This document shows, piece after piece, positions 1-5,447 of a DNA stretch of 6,679 nucleotides. The stretch comes from Acidobacteriota bacterium (GTDB lineage: Bacteria; Acidobacteriota; Blastocatellia; Pyrinomonadales; Pyrinomonadaceae), in assembly GCA_024640445.1 (NCBI GenBank), contig JAHEEZ010000199.1, positions 1 through 6,679 on the forward strand, written 5' to 3'. Under the pieces are notes generated by a model. The model was not told where the DNA came from and made no database searches. It saw nothing but the letters and a program-made list of their open reading frames with translations. Each line of letters opens with the position of its first letter. Positions within the stretch are counted from its first letter, which is position 1. Made by a program: the position numbers and the translations under genes.

Positions 1-824
1 CCGTCACCGACCGTGAAACTCAGAGTCGCCCCGCCATTGCCGGCGATTGCGTCCATGTTGGTCTCAGTAAACGTGGTCCTGCGCTTGGGTTTGAGCGTGC
101 CGAAGCCGTCCTCGATCTTTCCTGTCCGCAGTACCTTCGCCTCGATATTGGCGTTCATATCCTTCGGCATTCGGACCTCGAGACTTCCCGCGGCGACCTG
201 GATCTCCGCGAAGCGGCCGCGCCAGCTAGGTTTCGCCAACGTGACCTCGACATCACCGCTGCCGATCGTAGCCTGAATGGAGCCGCCTGTGAAACTGAGT
301 TTGGCGTTCGATTCCAGGAAGCTGATGCTCATTGCGCCTTCGACGCCTAAGATCTCCAGGGCACCCTTCCCTCCATCGATAAAAAGGTCGGTATAAAAGG
401 GGACCTTGATCGTGTAGTTGATACTAAACGGGCTGTTACGGAGTTGTTTCGGGAAATTCTTTGCCACCTCCTTCAGATACTTCTTATCATGCGGACCTAC
501 GGAGGTTACGCTTATCTTGGTCAGTCCTTCGTCTACCGCGAATCCTGTGATCTTGGCAAGGAGCTCCAGGTCCTGTTCGTTTCCGGCGCTAACCTCGATC
601 TCGGCTGATACTTCAACCTCGCGTTTGTTCCAGCCCTCTATGCGAACCGCGCCTTGAGGCGCTCCGATCAACGAGACCGTCATTCCAGGCCCGGCCTCGA
701 ATGTCTCGGTCTTGAACGAAGTTCTTTTTAGAGGTCCGCCGGTCTGTGCTGAAGCGCAGATCGCGAATACTGAAAGAAGGACTAAAGTGAGAATGTGAAA
801 CGGCAGGAAGATTCTCTTGATCAT
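1..824 (-). CDS. Secreted DUF4097-like beta-repeat protein, C-terminus cut by the window edge
   Basis: The minus-strand frame from the ATG at 824-822 stays open to the left edge, giving 274 codons with no stop, so the 3' end is missing. Residues 1-26 form a signal peptide: a basic start (MIKR), a hydrophobic core and an ASA-Q cleavage site. There is no lipobox cysteine. The mature part is made of short alternating beta-strands rich in Gly, Thr and Val, with GWNKREVE at 64-71, a VPFYTDLFIDG stretch near 141 and a late GNGGATLSF segment at 262-270. These are typical of the DUF4097 'putative adhesin' fold, in which strands stack into a beta-solenoid; the molecular function is not established. 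The late segment resembles the usual end of the family, so only a few residues are probably lost. Residues 110-132 are a Lys-rich insertion absent from the neighbouring paralogue. Only a weak AGG (837-839) precedes the start. The export call is firm, the family call good, and the function unknown. Confidence 0.72.
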   Translation of the reverse strand, partial: MIKRIFLPFHILTLVLLSVFAICASAQTGGPLKRTSFKTETFEAGPGMTVSLIGAPQGAVRIEGWNKREVEVSAEIEVSAGNEQDLELLAKITGFAVDEGLTKISVTSVGPHDKKYLKEVAKNFPKQLRNSPFSINYTIKVPFYTDLFIDGGKGALEILGVEGAMSISFLESNAKLSFTGGSIQATIGSGDVEVTLAKPSWRGRFAEIQVAAGSLEVRMPKDMNANIEAKVLRTGKIEDGFGTLKPKRRTTFTETNMDAIAGNGGATLSFTVGD

Positions 825-880
825 AATCTTATTTTACCTAAACAAGGCAGGTGGTTTTCTGGCTGAAGGGGTTGGATGAT

Positions 881-917
881 CGCCTGGAATGGCGTATGCG
901 AGCGGAACGCTTGCATA
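881..917. repeat. Two adjacent hairpins between the DUF4097 genes
   Basis: A small stem CGCC (881-884) / GGCG (891-894) with a 6-base loop is followed directly by a 10-pair stem, 895-904 with 908-917, closed by a GAA loop. The long stem is perfect on the plus strand apart from one G-T pair, which reads as an A-C mismatch in a minus-strand transcript. It lies 16 bases beyond the stop of the upstream DUF4097 gene. Neither side has a T-run, so it is not a canonical intrinsic terminator. It could be a REP-like element, an mRNA-stabilising or processing structure, or a weak terminator. The rest of the 825-932 gap shows no further gene. Confidence 0.5.
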
Positions 918-932
918 GATAAAACTAACACA

Positions 933-1715
933 TTATCGGCGGATAAAGGAAATAGTTCCTCGCTGATTGGTCACAGTTATGCTGGCACTTCCGTTTCCGA
1001 CCTTGCCGATGACCCGTCTTCCGGTTCCGACTACCTGGAGGCCTGCTGAAAAGAAAGAACCAAGCGCGATATTCCTGGTAGAAGCAGCGGTCGCTGAAAG
1101 CCGGAACGAAGATTCGAGCGGGATCCTCAGATTGATACTTCCGCGAGTCGATACAAACCTGTATGTCCCTTCTGGTTTGATCACTCCGTCGTAGAAGATA
1201 TCCCCGATCAAGTTTTTTGCCGAGACATAGGACGCGCTAATATTCGTCAGAGTGACGTCACCTTCTGAAGTAATGTGTGCCAGGACGATGCCCCCCTGAA
1301 TGTTGGTAACACTCAGGTTCCCGATGCGGGTCTCAATGTCGACATCTGACGAATACGGCACATTGACCGTGAAGTTGGCGTCGCCAACCTCATTTCTACC
1401 CTGATTATCGCGGACCACGTCGATCACGATCTTTCCACTAAGATTTTGAGGCGAGATGTTCGCGGCAGGCCTTTCCAGGTAAGCTATGATCTCCACTTCA
1501 TTGCGGTTCCAACCTTGGACCGTAATCGTTCCGGTCCGGTTCGTAAGTTGGAGGCGGATGTTCTTCGTAGCCGGGTAGGTCTTGGAGAACTTCTTCTGCG
1601 CAAGAACTTCGGGTGCCGTAAACGACAAAATAGCAGCGATCATTCCCGTCAGGAGGATCGATGTCAGACCAAAGCTTTTTGCTGGGAAAACCGATTTTTT
1701 GGATTTCCAGTTCAT
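933..1715 (-). CDS. Secreted DUF4097-like beta-repeat protein
   Basis: This is a complete gene of 260 residues from the ATG at 1715-1713; a TTG two codons upstream (1721-1719) would give 262. Neither start has a good Shine-Dalgarno site, and the ATG is preferred by codon type. The N-terminus is a signal peptide with a long basic region (KSKK, then K), a hydrophobic stretch and a VLA-Q cleavage site near residue 40. The mature protein is a run of short beta-strands: ITVQGWNRNEVEI, then a FTVNVPYSSDVDIETRIG turn, then repeated G-x-(I/V) steps such as SEGDVTLTNI and TRGSINLRI, ending in VGNGSASITVTNQRG. This matches the DUF4097/putative-adhesin family, whose biochemical role is not defined. The anti-sigma stop codon is only 17 bases upstream of the ATG, so the two genes are very likely co-transcribed and may be translationally coupled. 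The protein may be a target of the sigma factor or a periplasmic partner of the anti-sigma factor; both ideas are inference. Confidence 0.8.
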   Translation of the reverse strand: MNWKSKKSVFPAKSFGLTSILLTGMIAAILSFTAPEVLAQKKFSKTYPATKNIRLQLTNRTGTITVQGWNRNEVEIIAYLERPAANISPQNLSGKIVIDVVRDNQGRNEVGDANFTVNVPYSSDVDIETRIGNLSVTNIQGGIVLAHITSEGDVTLTNISASYVSAKNLIGDIFYDGVIKPEGTYRFVSTRGSINLRIPLESSFRLSATAASTRNIALGSFFSAGLQVVGTGRRVIGKVGNGSASITVTNQRGTISFIRR

Positions 1716-1732
1716 TTCCAACGTGGAGGATT

Positions 1733-2476
1733 CTAGAGTTCCGAAAACTCGCGCAGGAGTTCCATCTTCTCCTTCAAAGCGGAATCAAGCATTTCATTGG
1801 AAATCGTGTCCTGAGGATTGGCGCGCAGAAGATTCGTGTATTCGTTGACCGCCTTGTCAATCTCGATCAGGTTGCGGTCGAACACATCGCGGGTCTCAGC
1901 ATTCCACTGGGACCGTCGCAGGTCCACCCTGGTCTTCCAGTATCCTATAGCCGTTTCCTGTTCCCGAATGCGCCGTTCGTTTCTCTGACGCGGCGATTCA
2001 CCAAGACCCAGATCGGCCATAACCTTGTCGAAAACAGACGGCTGGCCCTCCGCTCCCGTAACAGGATCGGGCTCGGCCACAAAATTCTTGAAGGCGACGA
2101 CGGTTAAGAGAGAACTAATTAGCGCCACGCCAACGACGGCCGAAACCAACTGCATCGGCGAGAGCTTGAACGAACTGTGCCACATCGCCGCAATGCGCCC
2201 CGGCACGGCTTCAGCAGCGCGCTCTTCTTCAAGTTCCGGAGCGACTTCGGTTTCGATAATGTTATTGATCCGGCACCAAAGCGCCTGTGAGTTCGGCGGC
2301 AGGGCTTCTTCTGAAAACGACTCGTCGCAAAAACCGACTATTGCATTGAGATCCTCGTAAACCCCATGGCATTCTTCACATCCGCCCATATGAAGGGAGA
2401 CCTGCTCCCGGGTTACGGCGTCAAGTTCACCGTCAAGGAACGCGCTGATCAGGATTTGAAAATTTCCACAGTCCAT
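1733..2476 (-). CDS. Membrane-anchored zinc-finger (zf-HC2/ZAS-type) anti-sigma factor
   Basis: The 247-residue product is built like a transmembrane anti-sigma factor. The cytoplasmic N-terminus has C3 and the HX3CX2C zinc motif H29-C33-C36, preceded by the typical AFLDGELD stretch at 12-19. An acidic linker (75-90) leads to one hydrophobic helix at about 108-129. Residues 130-247 would lie outside the membrane and are strongly helical and charged (about 160-205, and 228-247 near the C-terminus), with a NPQD turn near 220. In this family the N-terminal domain clamps the partner sigma factor at the membrane until a signal releases it; the obvious partner is the ECF sigma gene just upstream. 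The ATG is preceded by GAAGAG (2488-2493) at an 11-base spacing, a modest ribosome site. Extra cysteines C50 and C68 could allow redox sensing, but this is speculative. The outer domain is not RseA-like by eye and its ligand is unknown. Confidence 0.88.
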   Translation of the reverse strand: MDCGNFQILISAFLDGELDAVTREQVSLHMGGCEECHGVYEDLNAIVGFCDESFSEEALPPNSQALWCRINNIIETEVAPELEEERAAEAVPGRIAAMWHSSFKLSPMQLVSAVVGVALISSLLTVVAFKNFVAEPDPVTGAEGQPSVFDKVMADLGLGESPRQRNERRIREQETAIGYWKTRVDLRRSQWNAETRDVFDRNLIEIDKAVNEYTNLLRANPQDTISNEMLDSALKEKMELLREFSEL

Positions 2477-2509
2477 CGATACAACTACTCTTCGTACAAT
2501 AAAATACTA

Positions 2510-2538
2510 ATAAAAGAAATGTGCTAAAAATCCGTCAA
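2510..2538 (-). promoter_or_regulatory. Candidate housekeeping-type promoter for the anti-sigma gene
   Basis: On the minus strand TTGACG (2538-2533) is followed after 17 bases by TTTTAT (2515-2510), a fair sigma-70-type match in an AT-rich stretch. Transcription would begin near 2503, giving a leader of about 27 bases to the anti-sigma ATG. This would let the anti-sigma and DUF4097 genes be expressed independently of the sigma gene. The remainder of the 2477-2640 gap holds no clear terminator or small gene. The call rests on hexamer matching only, and AT-rich DNA gives such matches easily. Confidence 0.4.
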
Positions 2539-2640
2539 ATGTTACAGCTAAAAGATTTGCAATAACGCGTGCTAGGATTGCCGGCCCCCCGTAATGGTTG
2601 CCTTGATGCCTTTACATTTCTTTACGAACGGTCCCTGAAG

Positions 2641-3291
2641 TTACCGCACCAACAACCCTCGAAGCTTAAGGCGCGCTTTGTGTAACTGTGACTTCGAAGT
2701 GCCGACGGATATCCCGAGTATCCGCGCGACTTCCGAATGCTCAAAGCCTTCGACATCGTGCAGCACGAAGACCGAACGATATCCGGGCGGAAGGCCCGTG
2801 ATCGCTTTGTTCAGATCTAACCTGTTCAGGATCGGAAGATTCGCCTTGGAGCGGGTGTTCGGCAGAAGATGTTCCGGCATTTCACCGTCTTCGGTCGTCT
2901 TTTCATTCTTGACGCTCCGTTTTCTGAAATGCATCAGCACCTGATTGACCACCAGCCTGTGAAACCAGGTTGTGAACTGGGCGTCGCCCCTGAAACTGCC
3001 GGCTTTCTTGAAAAGCTGGATGAAAGCTTCCTGAGTCAGGTCTTCGGCTTCTGTCACGTTGTTGGTCATACGGAGACACAGACTGTAAGCCCGTCGGTGA
3101 TACTTCTGGTAAAGCATCTCAAAGGCTTCGAGGTCTCCGGAGGCAGACAACTGTGTCAATTCAAAATCCGGCGTGTCTCTTGTGATCACTGTTTGCTTGA
3201 CTTTGCCTGACTCGACTGGCGTACGCACGCCTATGTGTTCCTCTCTTGTGTCTGCGATCGCGGGATTGATCGCCGCGGAGGTCAAGTTCAT
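2641..3291 (-). CDS. ECF-type RNA polymerase sigma factor
   Basis: The 216-residue product has the two-domain layout of ECF (group 4) sigma factors. Region 2 spans about residues 54-124 and includes the core-binding DLTQEAFIQLF helix (84-94) and the -10-recognising FTTWFHRLVVNQ segment. After a variable linker (125-156), region 4 covers about 158-213 with LPPGYRSVFVLHDVEG and the helix-turn-helix HSEVARILGISVGTSKSQL that reads the -35 element. It would direct RNA polymerase to a small regulon, probably envelope functions given the neighbouring membrane anti-sigma and exported proteins (inference). The ATG at 3291-3289 has a good GGAG site five bases upstream. An unusually long N-terminal extension of about 50 residues, rich in Thr, Ala and Glu, precedes region 2. 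The frame remains open upstream to 3354, so the protein could be longer still if a non-standard start is used. The ECF assignment is firm; the subgroup is not determined. Confidence 0.93.
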   Translation of the reverse strand: MNLTSAAINPAIADTREEHIGVRTPVESGKVKQTVITRDTPDFELTQLSASGDLEAFEMLYQKYHRRAYSLCLRMTNNVTEAEDLTQEAFIQLFKKAGSFRGDAQFTTWFHRLVVNQVLMHFRKRSVKNEKTTEDGEMPEHLLPNTRSKANLPILNRLDLNKAITGLPPGYRSVFVLHDVEGFEHSEVARILGISVGTSKSQLHKARLKLRGLLVR

Positions 3292-3296
3292 ATCAA

Positions 3297-3300
3297 CTCC
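3297..3300 (-). promoter_or_regulatory. Ribosome binding site deciding the sigma-factor ATG
   Basis: GGAG lies on the minus strand five bases before the ATG at 3291-3289. This is a short but usable spacing and is the main reason for choosing this start over downstream alternatives. Confidence 0.6.
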
Positions 3301-3346
3301 AAAGTTGCTGTCGGAATTTGAGAAATCGTTGGTGCCTATGATGTGT

Positions 3347-3352
3347 CTCCTT
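3347..3352 (-). promoter_or_regulatory. Second, stronger Shine-Dalgarno-like site in the sigma leader
   Basis: AAGGAG on the minus strand is the best ribosome-site match near the sigma gene. No ATG, GTG or TTG follows at a usable distance. ATC (3342-3340) and ATA (3339-3337) lie 4 and 7 bases downstream and are in frame with the sigma gene, with no stop between. The site may be fortuitous, a standby site, or the signal for a rare start codon. Confidence 0.35.
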
Positions 3353-3378
3353 TTTCAGTCGGTTGCACTGACCCCGTA

Positions 3379-3406
3379 ATTTTATAGTTAAAAGTGAAAA
3401 TGGCAA
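3379..3406 (-). promoter_or_regulatory. Candidate promoter of the ECF sigma gene
   Basis: On the minus strand TTGCCA (3406-3401) and TAAAAT (3384-3379) are separated by 16 bases, a reasonable housekeeping-type promoter. The predicted start near 3372 would give a leader of about 80 bases containing the AAGGAG at 3347-3352. On the plus strand the same AT-rich block contains TATAGT (3383-3388), so divergent transcription from this region is possible, but no well-spaced plus-strand -35 element was found. The match is by eye only. Confidence 0.4.
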
Positions 3407-3459
3407 ACTTTTCAGCCGTATATTTGACTTGTCGCCTTTGGACGGGCATTACATTCTAC

Positions 3460-4089
3460 ATGGCATTTTCTGAAACAGGGCTGCTGGAAACTTACCTCGC
3501 TGACGTGTCGAACTGTTTTCGAGGCTATAAAAAGCTCGCTGAAAGGGCCCTTGAGCAAGTGGACGACGAGGAAATTATGGGTTCCCGGGGCGGCGGATCG
3601 AATTCGATTGCTCTGATCGTCAAGCATATTGCAGGCAACCAGAGGTCTCGCTGGCGGGACTTCCTAACCGAAGACGGCGAGAAGCCGGACAGGAATCGGG
3701 ACTTCGAGTTCGAATACGGCGGAGAATCAAGGGAAGATCTTATGAAGGCGTGGGAAGATGGATGGCGGACCATGTTCGGATCGATCGATTCGCTTGCGCC
3801 CGAAGACCTTTCAAAGACGGTGCTGATCCGCGGGGAAAGACACAGCGTATTCAAGGCGATCAGCCGGCAATTGACCCACTACGCGTACCACATAGGTCAA
3901 ATCGTCTTGCTTGCCAAAGAGATTCGCGGCGATGAGTGGGAGACGCTCAGCGTGCCGAAAGGCAGATCGAACGACTTCAATGCATACATGGCTGAGCGGA
4001 TCGAGGGCGGAGCCGTCAACACGAACCCCCTGGAAGGAACGGAGCTCTTCTCAGTACTGGAGACTGAAACCGGCGCCAAAGATGAGTGA
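3460..4089 (+). CDS. DUF1572 / DinB-superfamily protein
   Basis: The product is 209 residues from the ATG at 3460. The frame extends upstream to an ATG at 3400 and a GTG at 3394, but those 20-22 extra residues look unlike the family, lack a ribosome site and overlap the probable sigma promoter, so MAFSETGLLETYL is taken as the N-terminus. The protein is a helical bundle of the DinB/YfiT-like type. Three histidines in the family's usual places, H56 (VKHIAGN), H140 and H144 (HYAYH), would form the metal site. Recognisable DUF1572 stretches include NSIALIVKHIAGN, RWRDFLTEDGEKPDR, and QLTHYAYHIGQIV. Members of this superfamily are metal-binding proteins, some being thiol-dependent transferases; for DUF1572 no reaction is established. 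There is no signal peptide, so it should be cytoplasmic. It is divergent from the sigma gene, and 58 bases separate it from dxr. The family call is good; the function is unknown. Confidence 0.85.
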   Translation: MAFSETGLLETYLADVSNCFRGYKKLAERALEQVDDEEIMGSRGGGSNSIALIVKHIAGNQRSRWRDFLTEDGEKPDRNRDFEFEYGGESREDLMKAWEDGWRTMFGSIDSLAPEDLSKTVLIRGERHSVFKAISRQLTHYAYHIGQIVLLAKEIRGDEWETLSVPKGRSNDFNAYMAERIEGGAVNTNPLEGTELFSVLETETGAKDE

Positions 4090-4116
4090 CCTCCGGGATT
4101 CAAACGCCCATTCGCA

Positions 4117-4125
4117 TGTGATAAT
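4117..4125 (+). promoter_or_regulatory. Extended -10 promoter candidate for dxr
   Basis: TG-T-GATAAT is an extended -10 element with five of six bases matching the -10 consensus. The best -35 is weak (TTCAAA at 4099-4104, 15-base spacing), which extended -10 promoters tolerate. Transcription would start near 4132, about 16 bases before the dxr ATG, in keeping with the lack of a clear Shine-Dalgarno site there. Confidence 0.4.
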
Positions 4126-4147
4126 CTCTTAGTCGCCGAAATCATTT

Positions 4148-5353
4148 ATGCATCCCCGCAACATTTCTATCCTCGGATCGACAGGATCGATCGGACGAAA
4201 CACCCTCAAGGTCGCAAAACATCTTGGCGACATAGCCGTTTCCGCTATCGGAGCCGGCCAGAATGCCGAGTTGCTTGCTGAACAGGTTTCAGAATTCCGG
4301 CCGAAACTCGTAGCCTGCGGTGACGCGGATTGCGCTCAGCGGCTGATAGGTGAGTTGTCACGCCGGGGGATCTTAAAAGAAGACCTCCCTGAGATCGTGT
4401 TCGGGGAAGAAGGTCTTGTGCAGGTGGCAACAATGCCCGAATGCGGCACCGTTGTCTCCGCGACCGTCGGAGCCATTGGATTCGTTCCCACACTTCGGGC
4501 TATCGAGGCTGGAAAGAGGATAGCACTCGCGAACAAGGAAACACTTGTAATGGCTGGAGAGCTTATGACCTCGGCAGCCCGTCAAAGTGGAGCTGAGATC
4601 CTTCCCGTCGACTCAGAGCACAACGCCCTTCACCAGTGCCTGCGCGGCGAGAAGCTTGCCGAGGTGAAACGCCTTGTGCTCACAGCTTCAGGGGGACCTT
4701 TCAGGACCAAGAGCAGAGAAGAGATAGCCGCGGCGACGATTGAAGAAGCGCTTGACCATCCTACCTGGGACATGGGGGACAAGATAACCATCGATTCCGC
4801 GACGCTTATGAACAAAGGGCTGGAGGTGATCGAGGCACATTGGCTGTTTGACTTGCCCGGAGAAAGGATAGACGTCGTCGTTCACCCGCAGTCTGTCATC
4901 CATTCGATGGTTGAACTAGTGGACGGTTCGGTGATTGCACAGATGGGCGTGACGGATATGAAACACGCGATCCAGTATGCGATCACTTTTCCCGAGAGAT
5001 TGCCGAACCCGCTTCCTTCGCTCGAACTCTCCAGCGTATCTCAGCTTACATTTGAAGCGCCGGACCTCGAGAAGTTTCCCAACCTCGCTATCGCTTATCG
5101 CGCTCTCGAAAAAGGAGGCACCGCTCCTGCCGTTCTCAACGCGTCGAACGAGATCGCGGTCCGCGCTTTTCTCGATGGCGAGATACAATTGAACGAAATA
5201 GCACTCATCAACGGAAGACTCGTGGACGATCACGTGCCGCAAACAGCCGACTCGCTTGAGTCCGTGCTTCAGGCTGACCGCGCGGGAAGGGCCGCCGCGG
5301 AAGAGATGGTTTCCCGTTCCGAATCGGCCACCGCTTCAATAAATAGGGTTTGA
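4148..5353 (+). CDS. dxr: 1-deoxy-D-xylulose 5-phosphate reductoisomerase
   Basis: The enzyme converts 1-deoxy-D-xylulose 5-phosphate to 2-C-methyl-D-erythritol 4-phosphate with NADPH and a divalent metal, the committed step of the MEP route to isoprenoid precursors, in the cytoplasm. The 401-residue length is normal. The N-terminal NADPH-binding fold carries GSTGSIG at 10-16. LANKETLVMAGE (127-138) and LPVDSEHNA (152-160) follow, with D155 and E157 as metal ligands. The substrate-binding part has TASGGPF (179-185), the flexible-loop HPTWDMG (204-210) and DSATLMNKGLEVIEAHWLF, giving S217, N222, K223 and the third metal ligand E226. A C-terminal helical domain (from about 310) contains NASNEIAV. 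All residues expected for activity are visible, so it should be functional and of the fosmidomycin-sensitive family type. The ATG at 4148 places the nucleotide-binding motif at the usual distance; no clear ribosome site precedes it. rseP follows 94 bases downstream, a frequent arrangement. Identification is secure. Confidence 0.97.
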   Translation: MHPRNISILGSTGSIGRNTLKVAKHLGDIAVSAIGAGQNAELLAEQVSEFRPKLVACGDADCAQRLIGELSRRGILKEDLPEIVFGEEGLVQVATMPECGTVVSATVGAIGFVPTLRAIEAGKRIALANKETLVMAGELMTSAARQSGAEILPVDSEHNALHQCLRGEKLAEVKRLVLTASGGPFRTKSREEIAAATIEEALDHPTWDMGDKITIDSATLMNKGLEVIEAHWLFDLPGERIDVVVHPQSVIHSMVELVDGSVIAQMGVTDMKHAIQYAITFPERLPNPLPSLELSSVSQLTFEAPDLEKFPNLAIAYRALEKGGTAPAVLNASNEIAVRAFLDGEIQLNEIALINGRLVDDHVPQTADSLESVLQADRAGRAAAEEMVSRSESATASINRV

Positions 5354-5431
5354 CTGGATTTCGGCCCGCATTTACACTAATTGTTTACAACTTGAGCCCT
5401 TAAATGTGTTTCAAACGCGCAGTCTTTTTCT

Positions 5432-5437
5432 AGAGGT
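5432..5437 (+). promoter_or_regulatory. Ribosome binding site of rseP
   Basis: AGAGGT ends 10 bases before the ATG at 5448, a somewhat long but acceptable spacing that supports this start. The rest of the 5354-5447 gap contains two TTTACA copies (5371-5376 and 5384-5389) but no convincing promoter pair or terminator, so read-through from dxr is the simplest view. Confidence 0.45.
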
Positions 5438-5447
5438 TTCATCATTT

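Noticed and set aside
1716..1721. TTG start two codons upstream of the DUF4097 ATG
   Set aside because: No Shine-Dalgarno site precedes it, and the ATG at 1715-1713 gives a normal signal peptide; the difference is only two residues.
1582..2107. Plus-strand open frames across the anti-sigma/DUF4097 junction
   Set aside because: They overlap two well-supported minus-strand genes, show no family features and have no promoter or ribosome site.
2565..2590. GCAAT/ATTGC and GCCGGC pairings as a sigma-gene terminator
   Set aside because: The stem is five pairs with a 13-base loop and no T-run on the coding strand, so it is not credible as a terminator.
3394..3459. Upstream GTG/ATG starts for the DUF1572 gene
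   Set aside because: The extra residues do not resemble the family N-terminus, lack a ribosome site and overlap the probable sigma promoter. They are not fully excluded.
5381..5390. TTGTTTACAA inverted repeat in the dxr-rseP gap
   Set aside because: The arms are only four bases with a two-base centre; too short to call an operator, and it does not match a DnaA box.
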